Assembly (NCBI RefSeq): GCF_014529535.1 | Contig: NW_023503727.1 | Location: forward strand, 1,736,001-1,800,000 | Origin: Bradysia coprophila | Lineage: Eukaryota; Arthropoda; Insecta; Diptera; Sciaridae | Length of the DNA stretch: 64,000 bases | Reading direction: 5' to 3' | Program-made: the position numbers and the translations under genes | Notes under the pieces: generated by a model | Seen by the model: the letters and a program-made list of their open reading frames with translations, nothing else | Told to the model about the DNA's origin: nothing | The model's database searches: none | In this document: positions 9,647 through 21,400 of the stretch, in pieces | Layout of the letters: every line of letters begins with the position of its first letter | Numbering within the stretch: the first letter of the stretch is position 1

Positions 9647-11086
9647 TCATTCCATCAGTAACACACCATCACTTGAATATTTCACCATTGGATCTGATGA
9701 TGCATCTTGTTCGCCGACCCCACGGTGATAACGGTTCGAATTGAAGAGTCGGTTTCGATTCACCAGCAAATACATCGCTCCACAGGTCGCAATGACCGTA
9801 AGAACTAGAAATAGAATCACTTTCACGCCGAAGGCTTCATCACTTGACTTGACGATTAAACGGATAAGATTATCATTCAAGCTGTTTTGCATCTCGGTCT
9901 TTTGAACGGTTGAATACTCATTGATGTATGCTTCTGACGTCGAAGAGGCTTCACAGTTAATTCCCCGAATGTTTGATTTACGTGGTTGGGTCGATGAAGG
10001 GTCGACGGCAAGACGAATTTTATCCCAGTTGACGAGTCCGAAAAAGTATTTTAAATACGAGCAGTTGAATGAATTGTTTTGGATGTCCAGTAACACTAAG
10101 CTAGGAAATATTGCATTTCGGAATCCATTCAAATGTTGCAACCGATTTTGACTTAGATAAAGTGACCGTAGATCATGCACGATGGGAAAGAACAGATCGA
10201 AATCGAACTCTGTTATTTGGTTGTCGGACAAATCCAATGAAATCAACTTGTGTTGGTACGAAAATGTGCCCAGTTCGATGCTTGAGATGTTTGTTCCCCG
10301 TAAGGACAAATATTCTAAGTTGGCCAATTGCGAAAAGATACCAACGTGCAGATTGCCGATGCGATTGGAAGCTAGGTCTAGGTGCGTCAATGCCGTCATC
10401 TTATCGAACAGCCCGTCCTCTAAAGGCGACAAATTATTGTTCGACAAATTCAACTTCAACAAATTCGCCAATTTATCAAAAACATTCTTTTCTACAAACG
10501 ATAAATGGTTGTTTGATAGATCCAACTCCCGTAATTTCGGGTGATCGAGGCAAATTGGTTCTATGCGATCGAGTTGATTGTTCGACAAATTAAGTGTTTG
10601 AAGACTGGTTACATTCTCAAAAGTTAGTGGGTCGATGCGTTTTATAGCGTTTTTGGAGAAGTCTACGTTGGCAATCTGCGTTGTATTCACGAAAAGCTTC
10701 GGTGGAAGTTCGGTGAGTCGATTGTTGCTCGCCATCAATTTTTCCAGTTTAGTGAGATTCGACAACACTTTTGGTTGCAGTGTGTATAATTCGACATCGG
10801 TTATGTTGAGTGAGCGGATACTGTTAAACATTGCAATAATGCTGCTGAGGATATCAGTAAATTTACAGTTAACGAAAGAAATATGTTCGTAGTATTCGCT
10901 AGTCCAATTTTGATTTATCGCTGCGTCATCGCTATTATTTACACCACACGTGAAGGTAATAGTTCGGCAAGAAATACAACGCTCGTAATAATTACGATCC
11001 CAGCTACTAATATGCTCGTACTTAATTGAAGCAAATCCCACCGAACACAAAATGCAGAAGAAGAAAATAGAAACTAATTTAGCCAT
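9647..11086 (-). CDS. Leucine-rich-repeat type I membrane protein, copy 2
   Basis: Intact 479-residue single-exon frame, a close paralogue of 572-2008. It has the same signal peptide (cut near GFA), about ten LRRs from residue ~115 to 342, the same cysteine cap (NNSFNCSYLKYFFGLVNW), a transmembrane helix at ~420-442 (VKVILFLVLTVIATCGAMYL) and a nearly identical cytoplasmic tail. Differences cluster between residues ~31 and 90, where this copy has two extra cysteines (RCISCRT) and different polar residues, and in the juxtamembrane stretch before the helix. The LRR core is nearly unchanged. Likely role: cell-surface recognition or adhesion, exact partner unknown. Tandem duplication produced the pair, and the shared flanks show the unit was about 2 kb. 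Confidence 0.9.
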   Translation of the reverse strand: MAKLVSIFFFCILCSVGFASIKYEHISSWDRNYYERCISCRTITFTCGVNNSDDAAINQNWTSEYYEHISFVNCKFTDILSSIIAMFNSIRSLNITDVELYTLQPKVLSNLTKLEKLMASNNRLTELPPKLFVNTTQIANVDFSKNAIKRIDPLTFENVTSLQTLNLSNNQLDRIEPICLDHPKLRELDLSNNHLSFVEKNVFDKLANLLKLNLSNNNLSPLEDGLFDKMTALTHLDLASNRIGNLHVGIFSQLANLEYLSLRGTNISSIELGTFSYQHKLISLDLSDNQITEFDFDLFFPIVHDLRSLYLSQNRLQHLNGFRNAIFPSLVLLDIQNNSFNCSYLKYFFGLVNWDKIRLAVDPSSTQPRKSNIRGINCEASSTSEAYINEYSTVQKTEMQNSLNDNLIRLIVKSSDEAFGVKVILFLVLTVIATCGAMYLLVNRNRLFNSNRYHRGVGEQDASSDPMVKYSSDGVLLME

Positions 11087-11455
11087 AATTTGACACTGAT
11101 CGCAATAACAAAGTCAATTCAATGAAATGAAAAATCGAAAGAATCTGTTGAACACTATCCACCGTCTAGTGACCAACCGATCAATGTTTCAATAGAATCA
11201 GAAGCGGTGAGATGCTCTTCTCGTTCGTTCTTTGTTTATACTCGCTGTTTGCTACAACAGTTTCAATATTTTCAAGTGATACGTAACAGAAATAGAAATT
11301 GAATTGAATCTGTAATCTCTGCTATGTCTTCCATAAAAATTGTCAAACGTAAATATGTACATTAATGATACGCCGTTCCAATAAGTAATTGTAGTCAAAT
11401 ATGATATGGACCAACGCACTTCAAGCATTAGTGCCAATTAGAGTCGCAGCTGCCA
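11087..11455 (-). promoter_or_regulatory. Conserved 5' flank of LRR copy 2
   Basis: Matches 2009-2385 upstream of the first LRR gene with small indels, for example a missing ~25-bp block near 11200 and an added ATTTTCA near 11265. This is the probable 5' UTR and promoter. No individual site is assigned. Confidence 0.5.
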
Positions 11456-12366
11456 AATAGAGTACTATGTTGTGTGTAGAGTAGTTTGAGTAATCTATTT
11501 CGAGTAATATTCATGCTTGAAGTGCATGCACCCAAAAAAATGAGATTTTGGATGTACATTAAAATCGCCCAATTTTAACGAGTAACTCGTAGAAAGTACG
11601 TTCAAAATGTACAATTTACGGATGAGTAAACCATTGGTCTTATCGTGTTTTTGGGAGTTTTATCCGTACATCGATGTACACTTGATCCGTACACAACTGT
11701 GCGATCAATCCGTACGTATCAGGTGACAGTTGTGATTTCTATATTTGACACGTGAGACGCCTACGACACTGTATATCCTCAAAGAAGTTAATTTTGATGT
11801 GCTTAGTCAATGCTTAGATTTGTTAAGAGGGCATACTACTTACTGAACAAGCCATCTGTAGGAAGCTTCATGTAAACAGCGTCCTTTATATGAAATAAAC
11901 CTCAATTTGTGTAATCATTATTGAACGGAATTCACATTAAGACATGTCTTGTACTGCAAAATATGAAAGTTTGGACCTTTCATCACCAAATTGCAAAAAA
12001 AAAGTTTAAAATAATTTATGAAACGAATCATAATAACGTTTTAAAACAGCTCTACACTGAGCACAAAAGATGTAGAATTTCACATTACTCACACATATAG
12101 ATGCTTTGGGACAGGCGCGCAAAGTTCTATTTTGGTCGTATGGGGCAAAATTTTGGTAAACAAAAGAAATAAAAAAACCGTATGGGGCAATGTATGGGGC
12201 GGCATGAAGTCGTATGGGGCATCTGCCCAATTCACCCATAAGAAGTCGGCGTGCCTGCTTTGGGACCATTATTTTATTATTCAAATCGATATTCCAAATA
12301 TTCCCAAGTGGAATTTGATTCAAACACTTCTAATTAATTAAAAATAGTAAAGAAAACCCGAAATGA
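11456..12366. other. Non-coding spacer with partial repeat similarity to 14270-14375
   Basis: The phrase GTAAACCATTGGTCTTATCG plus TGTTTTTGGG at about 11629-11658 recurs in the same orientation at about 14313-14338. Also CACCCAAAAAAA (from 11530) is inverted at ~14363-14374. This suggests a larger element, about 2.8 kb, with mixed terminal similarity. A small region rich in GTATGGGGCA lies at 12138-12220. No gene is supported. Confidence 0.35.
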
Positions 12367-12374
12367 TTGAAGAA

Positions 12375-13665
12375 TAGGGTGTAGCGGTTTTTACAAAATG
12401 TGTTAGTTCTTTTAAGGCTCAGCCGGAAATCCACTCAGCTGGTCCATCTGATCATTTTATGGAAGAAAAAAAATTTTCAAACTTTGATTTTGTGCTGCCG
12501 CCAGATCGATTTTCGAAAATTTCGTCGTTTTCGGTCCACGTCACATATATCGATTTTTTACGGTGGGCTCAGTGTACATAAAAAGTTGAGTCAACATGGT
12601 AATCTAATCTCCAGGCTTCACAGATTATTTTATAAAAAAGATCAAGTCTAAAAAATATTTTTTGAGTTCATGACTGATTGTCAAAGTTCCCCGATGGTGA
12701 TTTTGAGACTTTAATCTCGCCTCGAAATTTGATGAAAATGTGCAAAAATGTAAATTAAACTTTAAATATGCTAAATGGACCGCGGTGAGTCGAATACAAC
12801 ATCTGATTTGATTTGGGACACCTAAATTTGATATTTATCTGACAAAAAGTTGTGTTTTCGGTACATGGAATATTGGTGGCGAAAGTCGAATTACCTCAAA
12901 TCAATAATTTTTTAGCTTATAATGTATTCCCAGGTTCTGACAATGCGAAACCTTCAAATTTAAGCGTTTTCTAAGCTAATTTACAACATTAAATACATCA
13001 AAATTTGAAAATGTAAAGAGACGTAGCCACTGGCTCTAGAACTTGTCAACAGTACGTAAATTAGCTTAGAAAACGCTTAAAATTGAAGGTTTCGCATTGT
13101 CAGAACCTGGGAATACATTATTAGCTAAAAAATTATTGATTTGAGGTAATTCGACTTTCGCCACCAATATTCCATGTACCGAAAACACAACTTTTTGTCA
13201 GATAAATATCAAATTTAGGTGTCCCAAATCAAATCAGATGTTGTATTTGACTCACCGCGGCCCATTTAGCATATTTAAAGTTTAATTTACATTTTTGCAC
13301 ATTTTCATCAAATTTCGAGGTGAGATTAAAGTCTCAAAATCACCATCGGGGAACTTTGACAATTAGTCATGAACTCAAAAAATATTTTTTAGACTTGATC
13401 TTTTTTATAAAATAATCTGTGAAGCCTGGAGATTAGATTACCATGTTGACTCAACTTTTTATGTACACTGAGCCCACCGTAAAAAATCGATATATGTGAC
13501 GTGGACCGAAAACGACGAAATTTTCGAAAATCGATCTGGCGGCAGCACAAAATCAAAGTTTGAAAATTTTTTTTCTTCCATAAAATGATCAGATGGACCA
13601 GCTGAGTGGATTTCCGGCTGAGCCTTAAAAGAACTAACACATTTTGTAAAAACCGCTACACCCTA
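12375..13665. mobile_element. Giant foldback transposon with 610-bp arms
   Basis: Left arm 12375-12984 and right arm 13056-13665 are each 610 bp and inverted complements with only scattered mismatches. The unique loop is 71 bp. Ends are TAGGGTGTAGCGG and its complement. The flanks are an exact 8-bp direct repeat TTGAAGAA (12367-12374 and 13666-13673), which points to hAT-type transposition. No transposase is encoded. Identical 83-codon open frames occur in both arms because the arms are copies; they have no recognisable domain. Such an element can be transcribed into a long hairpin RNA. Confidence 0.9.
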
Positions 13666-14054
13666 TTGAAGAACCGCCCTTTTTCTCATTCCTGGAGCTT
13701 TCATTTTGAATTTTATACAAAGGACGCCGACGGCTCTCAATAAGTAGTATGCCATCTTAAGTAAAAGCTTTGCTGGCGGAAGACTGCCAAAACGATTCAT
13801 AGTGTCAGTTATCAACATATCCGTTCCTTTTTGTAGATTTGACCGACCTCGATCGGTAATTATATGTTTGATTAGTTGGTAAAAATTCAGTTGCAGAATA
13901 AAACTTTAATAAAATTTAAAAAAATCGACGAACATTTTGATAATTAGAAACTGAAACCTAAAAAACACAGCCATGTTACTGGCCCAATCAATGGTTAACT
14001 TTACTTTTCAACCGAATATTATAAGCTGTTCGAAATTACATTCACTCTTCGCAG

Positions 14055-14145
14055 CAGCCCGTTAGTTCAGCTAGTACGTCTGAGCCTGGCAAGTAAGAGG
14101 TTCCGGGTTCAAATCCAGTGTAAACTTTTTTATTTTTTTTTTATT
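14055..14145 (+). repeat. tRNA-derived SINE-like or tRNA-pseudogene sequence
   Basis: A-box-like TAGTTCAGCTAG at ~14065 and a canonical B box GGTTCAAATCC at ~14108 have tRNA spacing, followed by a T-rich run after 14127 that would end RNA polymerase III transcription. The anticodon stem and acceptor stem do not pair, and the T stem has mismatches, so a functional tRNA is unlikely. Confidence 0.45.
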
Positions 14146-14532
14146 TTTGCTTGTTTTCCCGTCAAAAACCATAAAAGCAGATGATGTGATATGATTGTAT
14201 CATATTACGAATTATCAATTAACTTGCATTTATTCTTAAATAAACATTTAAACGACATTGTCTGTCTGACATTTACTGTACGTTTTAAATGTACATAGTG
14301 TACGGATAAGTAAACCATTGGTCTTATCGTGTTTTTGGGCGATTGAAATGTTGAACTTTTTTTTGGGTGTGGTATGGACATTTTAATCAGCTAACTCAAA
14401 CGTTTGTACGGAAACTGATGCTAATTTGGGTGAGTTAATGACTTCTATTTCTAAGCCGAGGCAGCACTGCAGCAGCGGCACTCTGGATGCACGTCGTTTT
14501 ATCTAAAATAAATGGGCTATCAGAATCCATCA

Positions 14533-14878
14533 AGTTGACGAGTCCGAAAAAGTATTTTAAATACGAGCAGTTGAATGGATTGTTTTTGATGTCCAGTAAC
14601 ACTAAGCTAGGAAATATTGCATTTCGGAATCCATTCAAATGTTGCAACCGATTTTGACTTAGATAAAGTGACCGTAGATCATGCACGATGGGAAAAAACA
14701 GATCGAAATCGAACTCGGTTAACTGGTTGTCGGACAAATCCAGCGAAATCAACTTGTGCTGATACGAAAATGTGCCCAGTTCGATGCTTGAGATGTTCGT
14801 TCCCCGTAAGGACAAATATTCTAAGTTGGCCAATTGCGAAAAGATACCAACGTGCAGATTGCCGATGGGATTGGAAGC
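14533..14878 (-). pseudogene. LRR family pseudogene fragment, copy 3
   Basis: A 346-bp stretch encodes about 115 residues of the LRR proteins, from SNPIGNLHVGIFSQL through KNNPFNCSYLKYFFGLVN. It lacks the signal peptide, the first LRRs, the end of the cap and the membrane helix. Homology stops abruptly at both ends, and the right edge runs into a small inverted-repeat element. The residues are a mixture: SNPIGN and DIKNNPF as in copy 1, ANLEYL and QHKLISLDLS as in copy 2. That suggests gene conversion or derivation from a third, lost copy. The open frame continues into unrelated flanking DNA and is not expected to make a working protein. Confidence 0.85.
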
Positions 14879-14923
14879 ACAGATATGGCACATTTGACAC
14901 ATTTCTTGGATGTGTCCAGATGT

Positions 14924-15052
14924 GACCTAGATGTGACTTTCGGAGCTATAACGGGGAAAATGTGCCAATCACATTTTGTCAAATTTGTGTTTTTCGCTAG
15001 ATGTGATTGGCACATTTTCCCCCGCTATAGCTCCGAAGGTCACATCTAGGTC
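14924..15052. mobile_element. Small foldback element at the edge of the LRR pseudogene
   Basis: GACCTAGATGTGAC..TTCGGAGCTATA and GGGGAAAATGTGCCAATCACAT are repeated as the inverted complement at 15000-15052, with a ~25-bp loop. It has ~50-bp arms with few mismatches. It lies about 45 bp from the point where LRR homology ends and may be linked to that truncation. Confidence 0.75.
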
Positions 15053-15325
15053 CCAGATAGAAATGGGGTTGATTTTTCACAATGAATCTGAACCCATCAA
15101 ATTTGGGAAAAAAGTTGTTCCACGATGTTTTCACAATTGAACGAGGATTCATTTGAGCCATAGCTCGTTTGGATCGCCGTCAGCTTGAATCCCGACTGTT
15201 CGAAGTTTTGGCGAATTGACTCTTAAATGTCAGTATCAAAAGTGATGCTAATTTGGATGACTTTGTCTAAGATAAAAGTATGACCCATCTTTCGTGTCTA
15301 AGCTAGCGTACAGTGGCACCGAGTA

Positions 15326-15489
15326 TAGTGCCGCTTTTAGCTTTTGGGCGCCATCGGGCAATTGGAAAAATAAGCGCCAATTTAGTAAAGCTACATTTTT
15401 TTTAAGGACCTCGGGCGCCATTTACTTCTGCTCCACTTCGGGCGCCACGGGCATTTGCCCATTTGGCCCATATGGAAAAGGCGGCACTG
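15326..15489. mobile_element. hAT-type MITE (CAGTGCCGC ends)
   Basis: Ends TAGTGCCGCTTTTAG and the complement of AAAAGGCGGCACTG give TIRs of about 13 bp with the first base changed from C to T. The 8-bp direct flanks ACCGAGTA (15318-15325 and 15490-15497) are identical. The 164-bp interior is GC-richer than its surroundings (GGGCGCC repeated three times) and non-coding. Confidence 0.85.
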
Positions 15490-15499
15490 ACCGAGTAGA

Positions 15500-18400
15500 A
15501 AGGCGCTTGCCCCCAGTAGGAAAGTTTGAAACGTCACCCATGAAATGAGAAGTCATTTTGAAAATTTCATTGCAGAACAGCTACCAAAACCGATTTCTAG
15601 GACTTATTTTGACTAGGTGAGGTTCAATCCCCCTATGGGAAAACTGAAGGTAGCGTTACTGTCAAAGTCGCCACTTTTATCTTATTTTTGTGGTTGTGCA
15701 AGTCGAAATCTCGTGCGTGTGTTCGCTACTAATTTTGCAGCATTAAGACAAAACGAAAAGGGGATCCCATCGGTTCTTACAATAAGATCAAAAACTCTCT
15801 AAATTTTTTTTTTCAAATAATTTTTTGCTGATTTTTTTTTTAATTCATATATTTCAATCTGGTCTTCAAATATAACTTGACAATGCAAACCTTATTGTTT
15901 TAAACATTACTGAAATATCACAAAATTACTTATATATTATGCGACATGGAAAACAATGCACATCAAATCAATCGGATAAAATAAAAAACTCAATTCTTTA
16001 AAAACAAAATTATTTGATTTTATTTGTTTCTGTGTGATTTATTTTCGTTCGTTTTACTTTTTAACAAGTTTTGCTTTTATATGGCTTTTCATTTCGTTTT
16101 CATGTTGTCTTACTGGTTGAACTTTACGTTTCGTGTTTTAAAAGTTTGAGGTTTTTCGTTTATTTATTCATTTTTGTTTCAGGTAAAGTAAAAGAATTAA
16201 AAATATTTTTTGTTGAAATAGTTAACATTGAAATGATGCACATCGATTTCTGTCTAGTGGTTTTTTTTTAAATATTTTATTTGTTTTTTATGTTAATTTT
16301 TATTTATTTTTTTTCTTCTTTTTTTATTTAAATAATAGTTTATTATTCATAATAATAATTAGATTGGGTAGTTGTTAAATGTATAATGATTTTTGATGTT
16401 CTTTTCATTTTCAATATTTAAAATAAGAAATTAATTTTCTTGAAATATAATTTGGGATGCGTTTTTTCTCGTGTGTGATTTGTGTAAGTGTTTTTTTTTT
16501 ATTTAAATCATTTGAGGACTTCACAATACTTGGTCTAGGACTTCAATTAAATTTTTGTTCAAAACTCTTTTTTTTTGTTTCTTTTATTTTGTGTATGGTG
16601 GAGAGATATTTCTACCGAAACTACTTTCACAATCCTCGATAAAATACACCCTAGAGATGGTTTCGATTGATCTAAAAACTAGACTTTTTTTAATAGTTTA
16701 TTTTATTCCTTATTAATCCTACAATTAATGATTACAATGTTGTGTGTCAATTTTTTATTACTTTTTTTTAATAATTTTTTTTTTATTACTTTTTCATTTT
16801 TGGGAAATATATTTTGGGGTACAATATAATTACAATTTCTTAACAAATTAACATAGAAATTAATTGTATATATTTTTTACAAGATTTTCTCATTTTTTGT
16901 TGTTGTTTTTTTATCATTTTTTTTCTTTGTTTTTAATTATTTATTTTTTTTTTCATTTCATTCTTTCTCATGAATCTATCAGTTTCATTTTATGGTTTAC
17001 AAATTTTCTTTCTTCTCTCTCGATGATTCGATGCTATTGAATGTTTAAAATTGTGATTGAAAAATCAATGAAAATATCAACGAAAATGTTGCTGTGTTTA
17101 TTACAACTCTATTTTTACTTTTTTTTTATAAATTTCTCTCATTTTTCACTTTCTTTATTTTTGATTCTCTTCAAACGACTCTGATACTCAAATATTTTAA
17201 AAATATTTTTATGTGGAAATGATATGATTTTTTGGCTAAATTTTGAAGAAAGAATAAAATAAAAATCGACAACTTGCGGTCATGTGAGATGATTTTTCGG
17301 TGATGCCATTCGAATTTGTAAATCTCCCTTATTTTACCCAAAATTTATTTAATTTTAATTTAAATAAACGATTTTATCGAATGAAAGTCGCGTTTCTAGC
17401 CGATTCGAAACGAAAAAGTTTACGAAACTATTATTTCAATAGAAGTTGTTGCTTCGCTGACAATGTCTCCCTTTCTACTTGTTTTTTGATTAATATTCTT
17501 ACAGTCTCATAATAATCTTATCGTGAAGACTTTCTCAAAATATTTTCATTTACAAACCCTGAACCGCTCTGAATGCCCATTTCACAAGACATGCTACTTT
17601 TTGTAACATTGGAACGGAAAGATCTCGAAATGTCGGAAAAAGTTAATTTTTATAAAAACTGACAATAGTTCTTAGTAGTTACAAACTTTGTATACTAAAT
17701 CCGAAGCCAAAATAATGTTTCTTCTCTGAGAAATTTCCGTGCTTACGTTACACGTCAGGCGTTTTTACCCTTAACCAATAAAAAGTTTCTAAAAAAAAAT
17801 CAAAGAAAAACTAGTGTTCAAGAGATTATCCCCGACTTTGTTCAGTATTTTCCATAAAATTTTACGTTCCGCTTTCTTCCATTTTTCCGGACAAATACGG
17901 TTTGTTGATCACTGTGATAACTATTTGCAAATTCTACCTACGGATGTACCAAGAAGAAATAGGTTTTTACATAACTAGAGAAGAAAGTTGAAGAGATCCG
18001 ATGTCAACTATCTCACGTAAATGAAACTTTGTATATTTCTCCCTTTTGTAACATATTTGATAAGGAGGACCATTGAAAGTTCAGGAACTTTGATAAACGA
18101 ACGATTTTATGAAAATGTGTATTTTATCAAGTAAAAGTTATAAATGATTTTCTGGTCATTTTAATACACAGTCGCGAGACTCACTGTTTTATTGAATTAA
18201 TTCACTCTAGTCTTCTGAAGGTGGTTTTAACATTTTTTGTGTGTTAAATTCAACAAAACATTTGAAAGAAAGTCGAAAAAATTATAGGGAAGTATGGAGT
18301 CCCATGCCAAATCTGAATTATTTGTGTGGTGTAGGAGAATTTGCAACAAATAAATTCAACAAGAACATTGGTAACTTAAGTTGTTTTTTTCTGCATTAAT

Positions 18401-21400
18401 TCAAAGTTTGAATATTAAAAATATTTACTAAAATTTCAATGGCTTGCTTGGTTTAAGGATCATTTACAGCATTACGCTTTCGATTCTCAATTTTAGTACA
18501 AATAATAAAACTATCAAATAAACACGAACTTTTATGATCAAAAGGAATTTAAAAATAATAAAAAATTTTGTTTTCCTATAAAAACTATTTTTTGTTGTCA
18601 AAATGTTTTTCATTTATCACTAGTTATGAGTTTTTAAATTTTTTGTTTTTATTTTATCGCCGAAAGTTTTTTTTTTGATAAAAATCTGACTAGACATGCG
18701 AGCGAATTATTCCTAAATTTGTTGTTTGAATTATTAATAATAAATTTGATGAGTCAAAAAATATCAATTTTGTTAACGTAGAGTGATGTAATGTATCATC
18801 TTACAAACCAATACAAATAATTTAAAAAAAAAATATTTTACGAAAAAAGACAAGGAAAATTGTTAAAAAATAATATGACTACGTTAATGTGATGAAAAAG
18901 TAACTAAATAAAGAGGTGGCAGCATTTTCATTTTTTTTTGTTTCTTTTTAAATAAAATCACGGAAGAGTTGACGCATCTGCTGCCAGTTATATCACAGTT
19001 TATTCTGATTCGAAATTAAATTTAAATTTTAGTCGTTTGACTTCAGTTTTGTGGAGGAAAGAAAATTGACGCTAATTTCTAGGCGTGTCGTTGACAAAGT
19101 ACGAAATGTTATGCTAACAATTTCCACATTCCCGGTAGCTGACACACTATTTTCCATTGTATGCCTTTTGGAACTATGGGTGCTAGAAGCATACTGAAAT
19201 AACGAGAAGATATGTCGATCAGGCTTGTATTCACATCTGCTATCGAAATCGACAAAAATGACATGACCTGAGGGTAGTTCTCTGTTATATAGCAAAGGTA
19301 TGTTGAAGCGATAGGACAAACAGATTTTTCGATTTTGGCTGAAACAAATGAAGTAACAGATTTAATCGATGTTTGAAGATTCACTTATGTGGCGAAGAGG
19401 TGAGTAGAAGTAGTTTGATTCGTAATTTGTGCGCAATGTTCGAGATTTTGTTTAAGATTTCTTGTTCTTTCAATTGATGTGGAATTTCGTATGAACGTAC
19501 ACTGAACGACCAATTCGCGTATAAAATTTAGATGAAGTAAGGGATTTAAAAAATAAAATTCGTCCTAAACATTCTTTTAAGAATCCTCACTTTGGGCTGA
19601 ACCACAAACGAAATAATAGAATTAATAGGTTTGATGACGTCCCACTAGTAGAAAAGAACTTACAAGACCATACCCTTAGTATGAAAAAAAAAATTGTATG
19701 GCTGGTAACATTCCGACGCTCAATCCAACAATTACAGATAAAAATCAAATAAAATTAATGAATTGTTCTGGGTTATGAATGATGATCTTCTGGACTTTTT
19801 TTAATATATTTCGAAATGTGTCTCACCGACATTAGTTTTGTTGTTGTGTCGTTCCTATCTCTTTCATTTTTTATTTATTATTTAAAATTTTCATTTTCTT
19901 TTTTTTTTGTCTTTTTTTTAAATATTATAGAAAATAAAATATTATTGTAAAATGTTTTTATATTTTTTTTAGTTGGTTTTCTTTTGACCATTTACCTTAA
20001 AACTTGTAAACATTTTTTTTTTCATTTAATTTTCTTTTTCTTCTTCTTCTTTTAGTTTTATTTTTATCATGTCCTAACTATCTAAGAAATATATTGGGGG
20101 GGGGGGGGTAGAATATTTATATATAAGGATCAGGTGAGATGTTTTGTTTTTCTAGAGTGTGACGAAAAATCGATCTTATAATTTTGTTTGTTTTTTTTTG
20201 CATCTCGCAACATTTTTCTCTTTCTTTCTATTTCATTTCAATGTATTTCAATGTTTATCTAACTTCTCTTCTGTGAGATTTTATTTGAAATTTTTAATTC
20301 TTTTTTTCATTCCCTTTTTAGTATTTAAATAACTTACCAAGATAAATCAATAATTTTTTTTAGGTTTTTTGTTTTGTTTAGTTTAATTAGAAACGAATCG
20401 CTTGCACATTTCATAAATGTGGAAATAGGTTTTTTTATGTTTCCGATTAATTTTTTTTTAGATTTTAATTAAATAAATTATTTTTTGCTTTGTGTTCTGT
20501 TACTTAGGTAAGTTAGGTAATTTATTTCTAAATGAATAATTTTTTGTTTTTTGTTTAAAGATTCATTCTTTTCCATAATGGTTTTCTTAATTCAATTTTT
20601 TTTTCTTTTTTTTCAATAGTTATCATCATGTATAGTACAAAAAACGAAATTATATTTTAGTATAAAAATATTTCCTTTTTTTTCAATTCTTTCAAGTTAT
20701 TTTTTGTAACTTTTTTTTCAATTTTTTTATCATTTAAATACTCCAGGTAGAATAATATATCATAATTGTGTGGTTTTTATTTATTTAGAATTCATATGAA
20801 TATTTTCTTCATTTTTCTTTCTTCCATTTTTCATATCGTTTTTTTTCCCTTAATATCATTCCCGTGCTAATACTTTGTAAAATTTTGATAATTTTGGTTT
20901 AATATATCTCTTCTGTTATACAAGCCAAGAAAAAAATGGCTTTCCTTTTTCCAAATCATTGTTCTTATTTCACTACAAAAACGAATTCTGTGTAACGTTC
21001 GATTTTAATGGCGAACATATTCGTCGTTCGAGTAATCCGTTCAGGAAGGGTTTACATGAAAAAAATTTAACAATCGTCTTGTGGCATTGAATGTTTAAAA
21101 AAGACAATTGAATTTTTGTGGTTGATCCAACGGATCGAAAGGATCTCAAAACATCTTAATATTTTCCAAAAATTTGCTTCGACTAGAAGTGTCGTGGATG
21201 CCGAGAATGCCGTGGATGCCGTGGATGCCGTGGATGCTTATCGTTTCTTGCAGAAGAGTATTGTGGATAAGCAGTCAATCAACATTTCAGTATCGGTGCT
21301 TCAGTAAGAGATTTAAAAGAACTCAGTCTGAAATTGGACACATACAACCATTACGAAACCTTTCGTTTCAAATTTCATTCGATTTAACGAGATCTCTAGA

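Noticed and set aside
12400..13640. Two identical 83-codon frames (MLVLLRLSRKSTQLV...) on opposite strands
   Set aside because: They are the two copies of one sequence in the arms of the foldback transposon and have no recognisable domain or codon signature.
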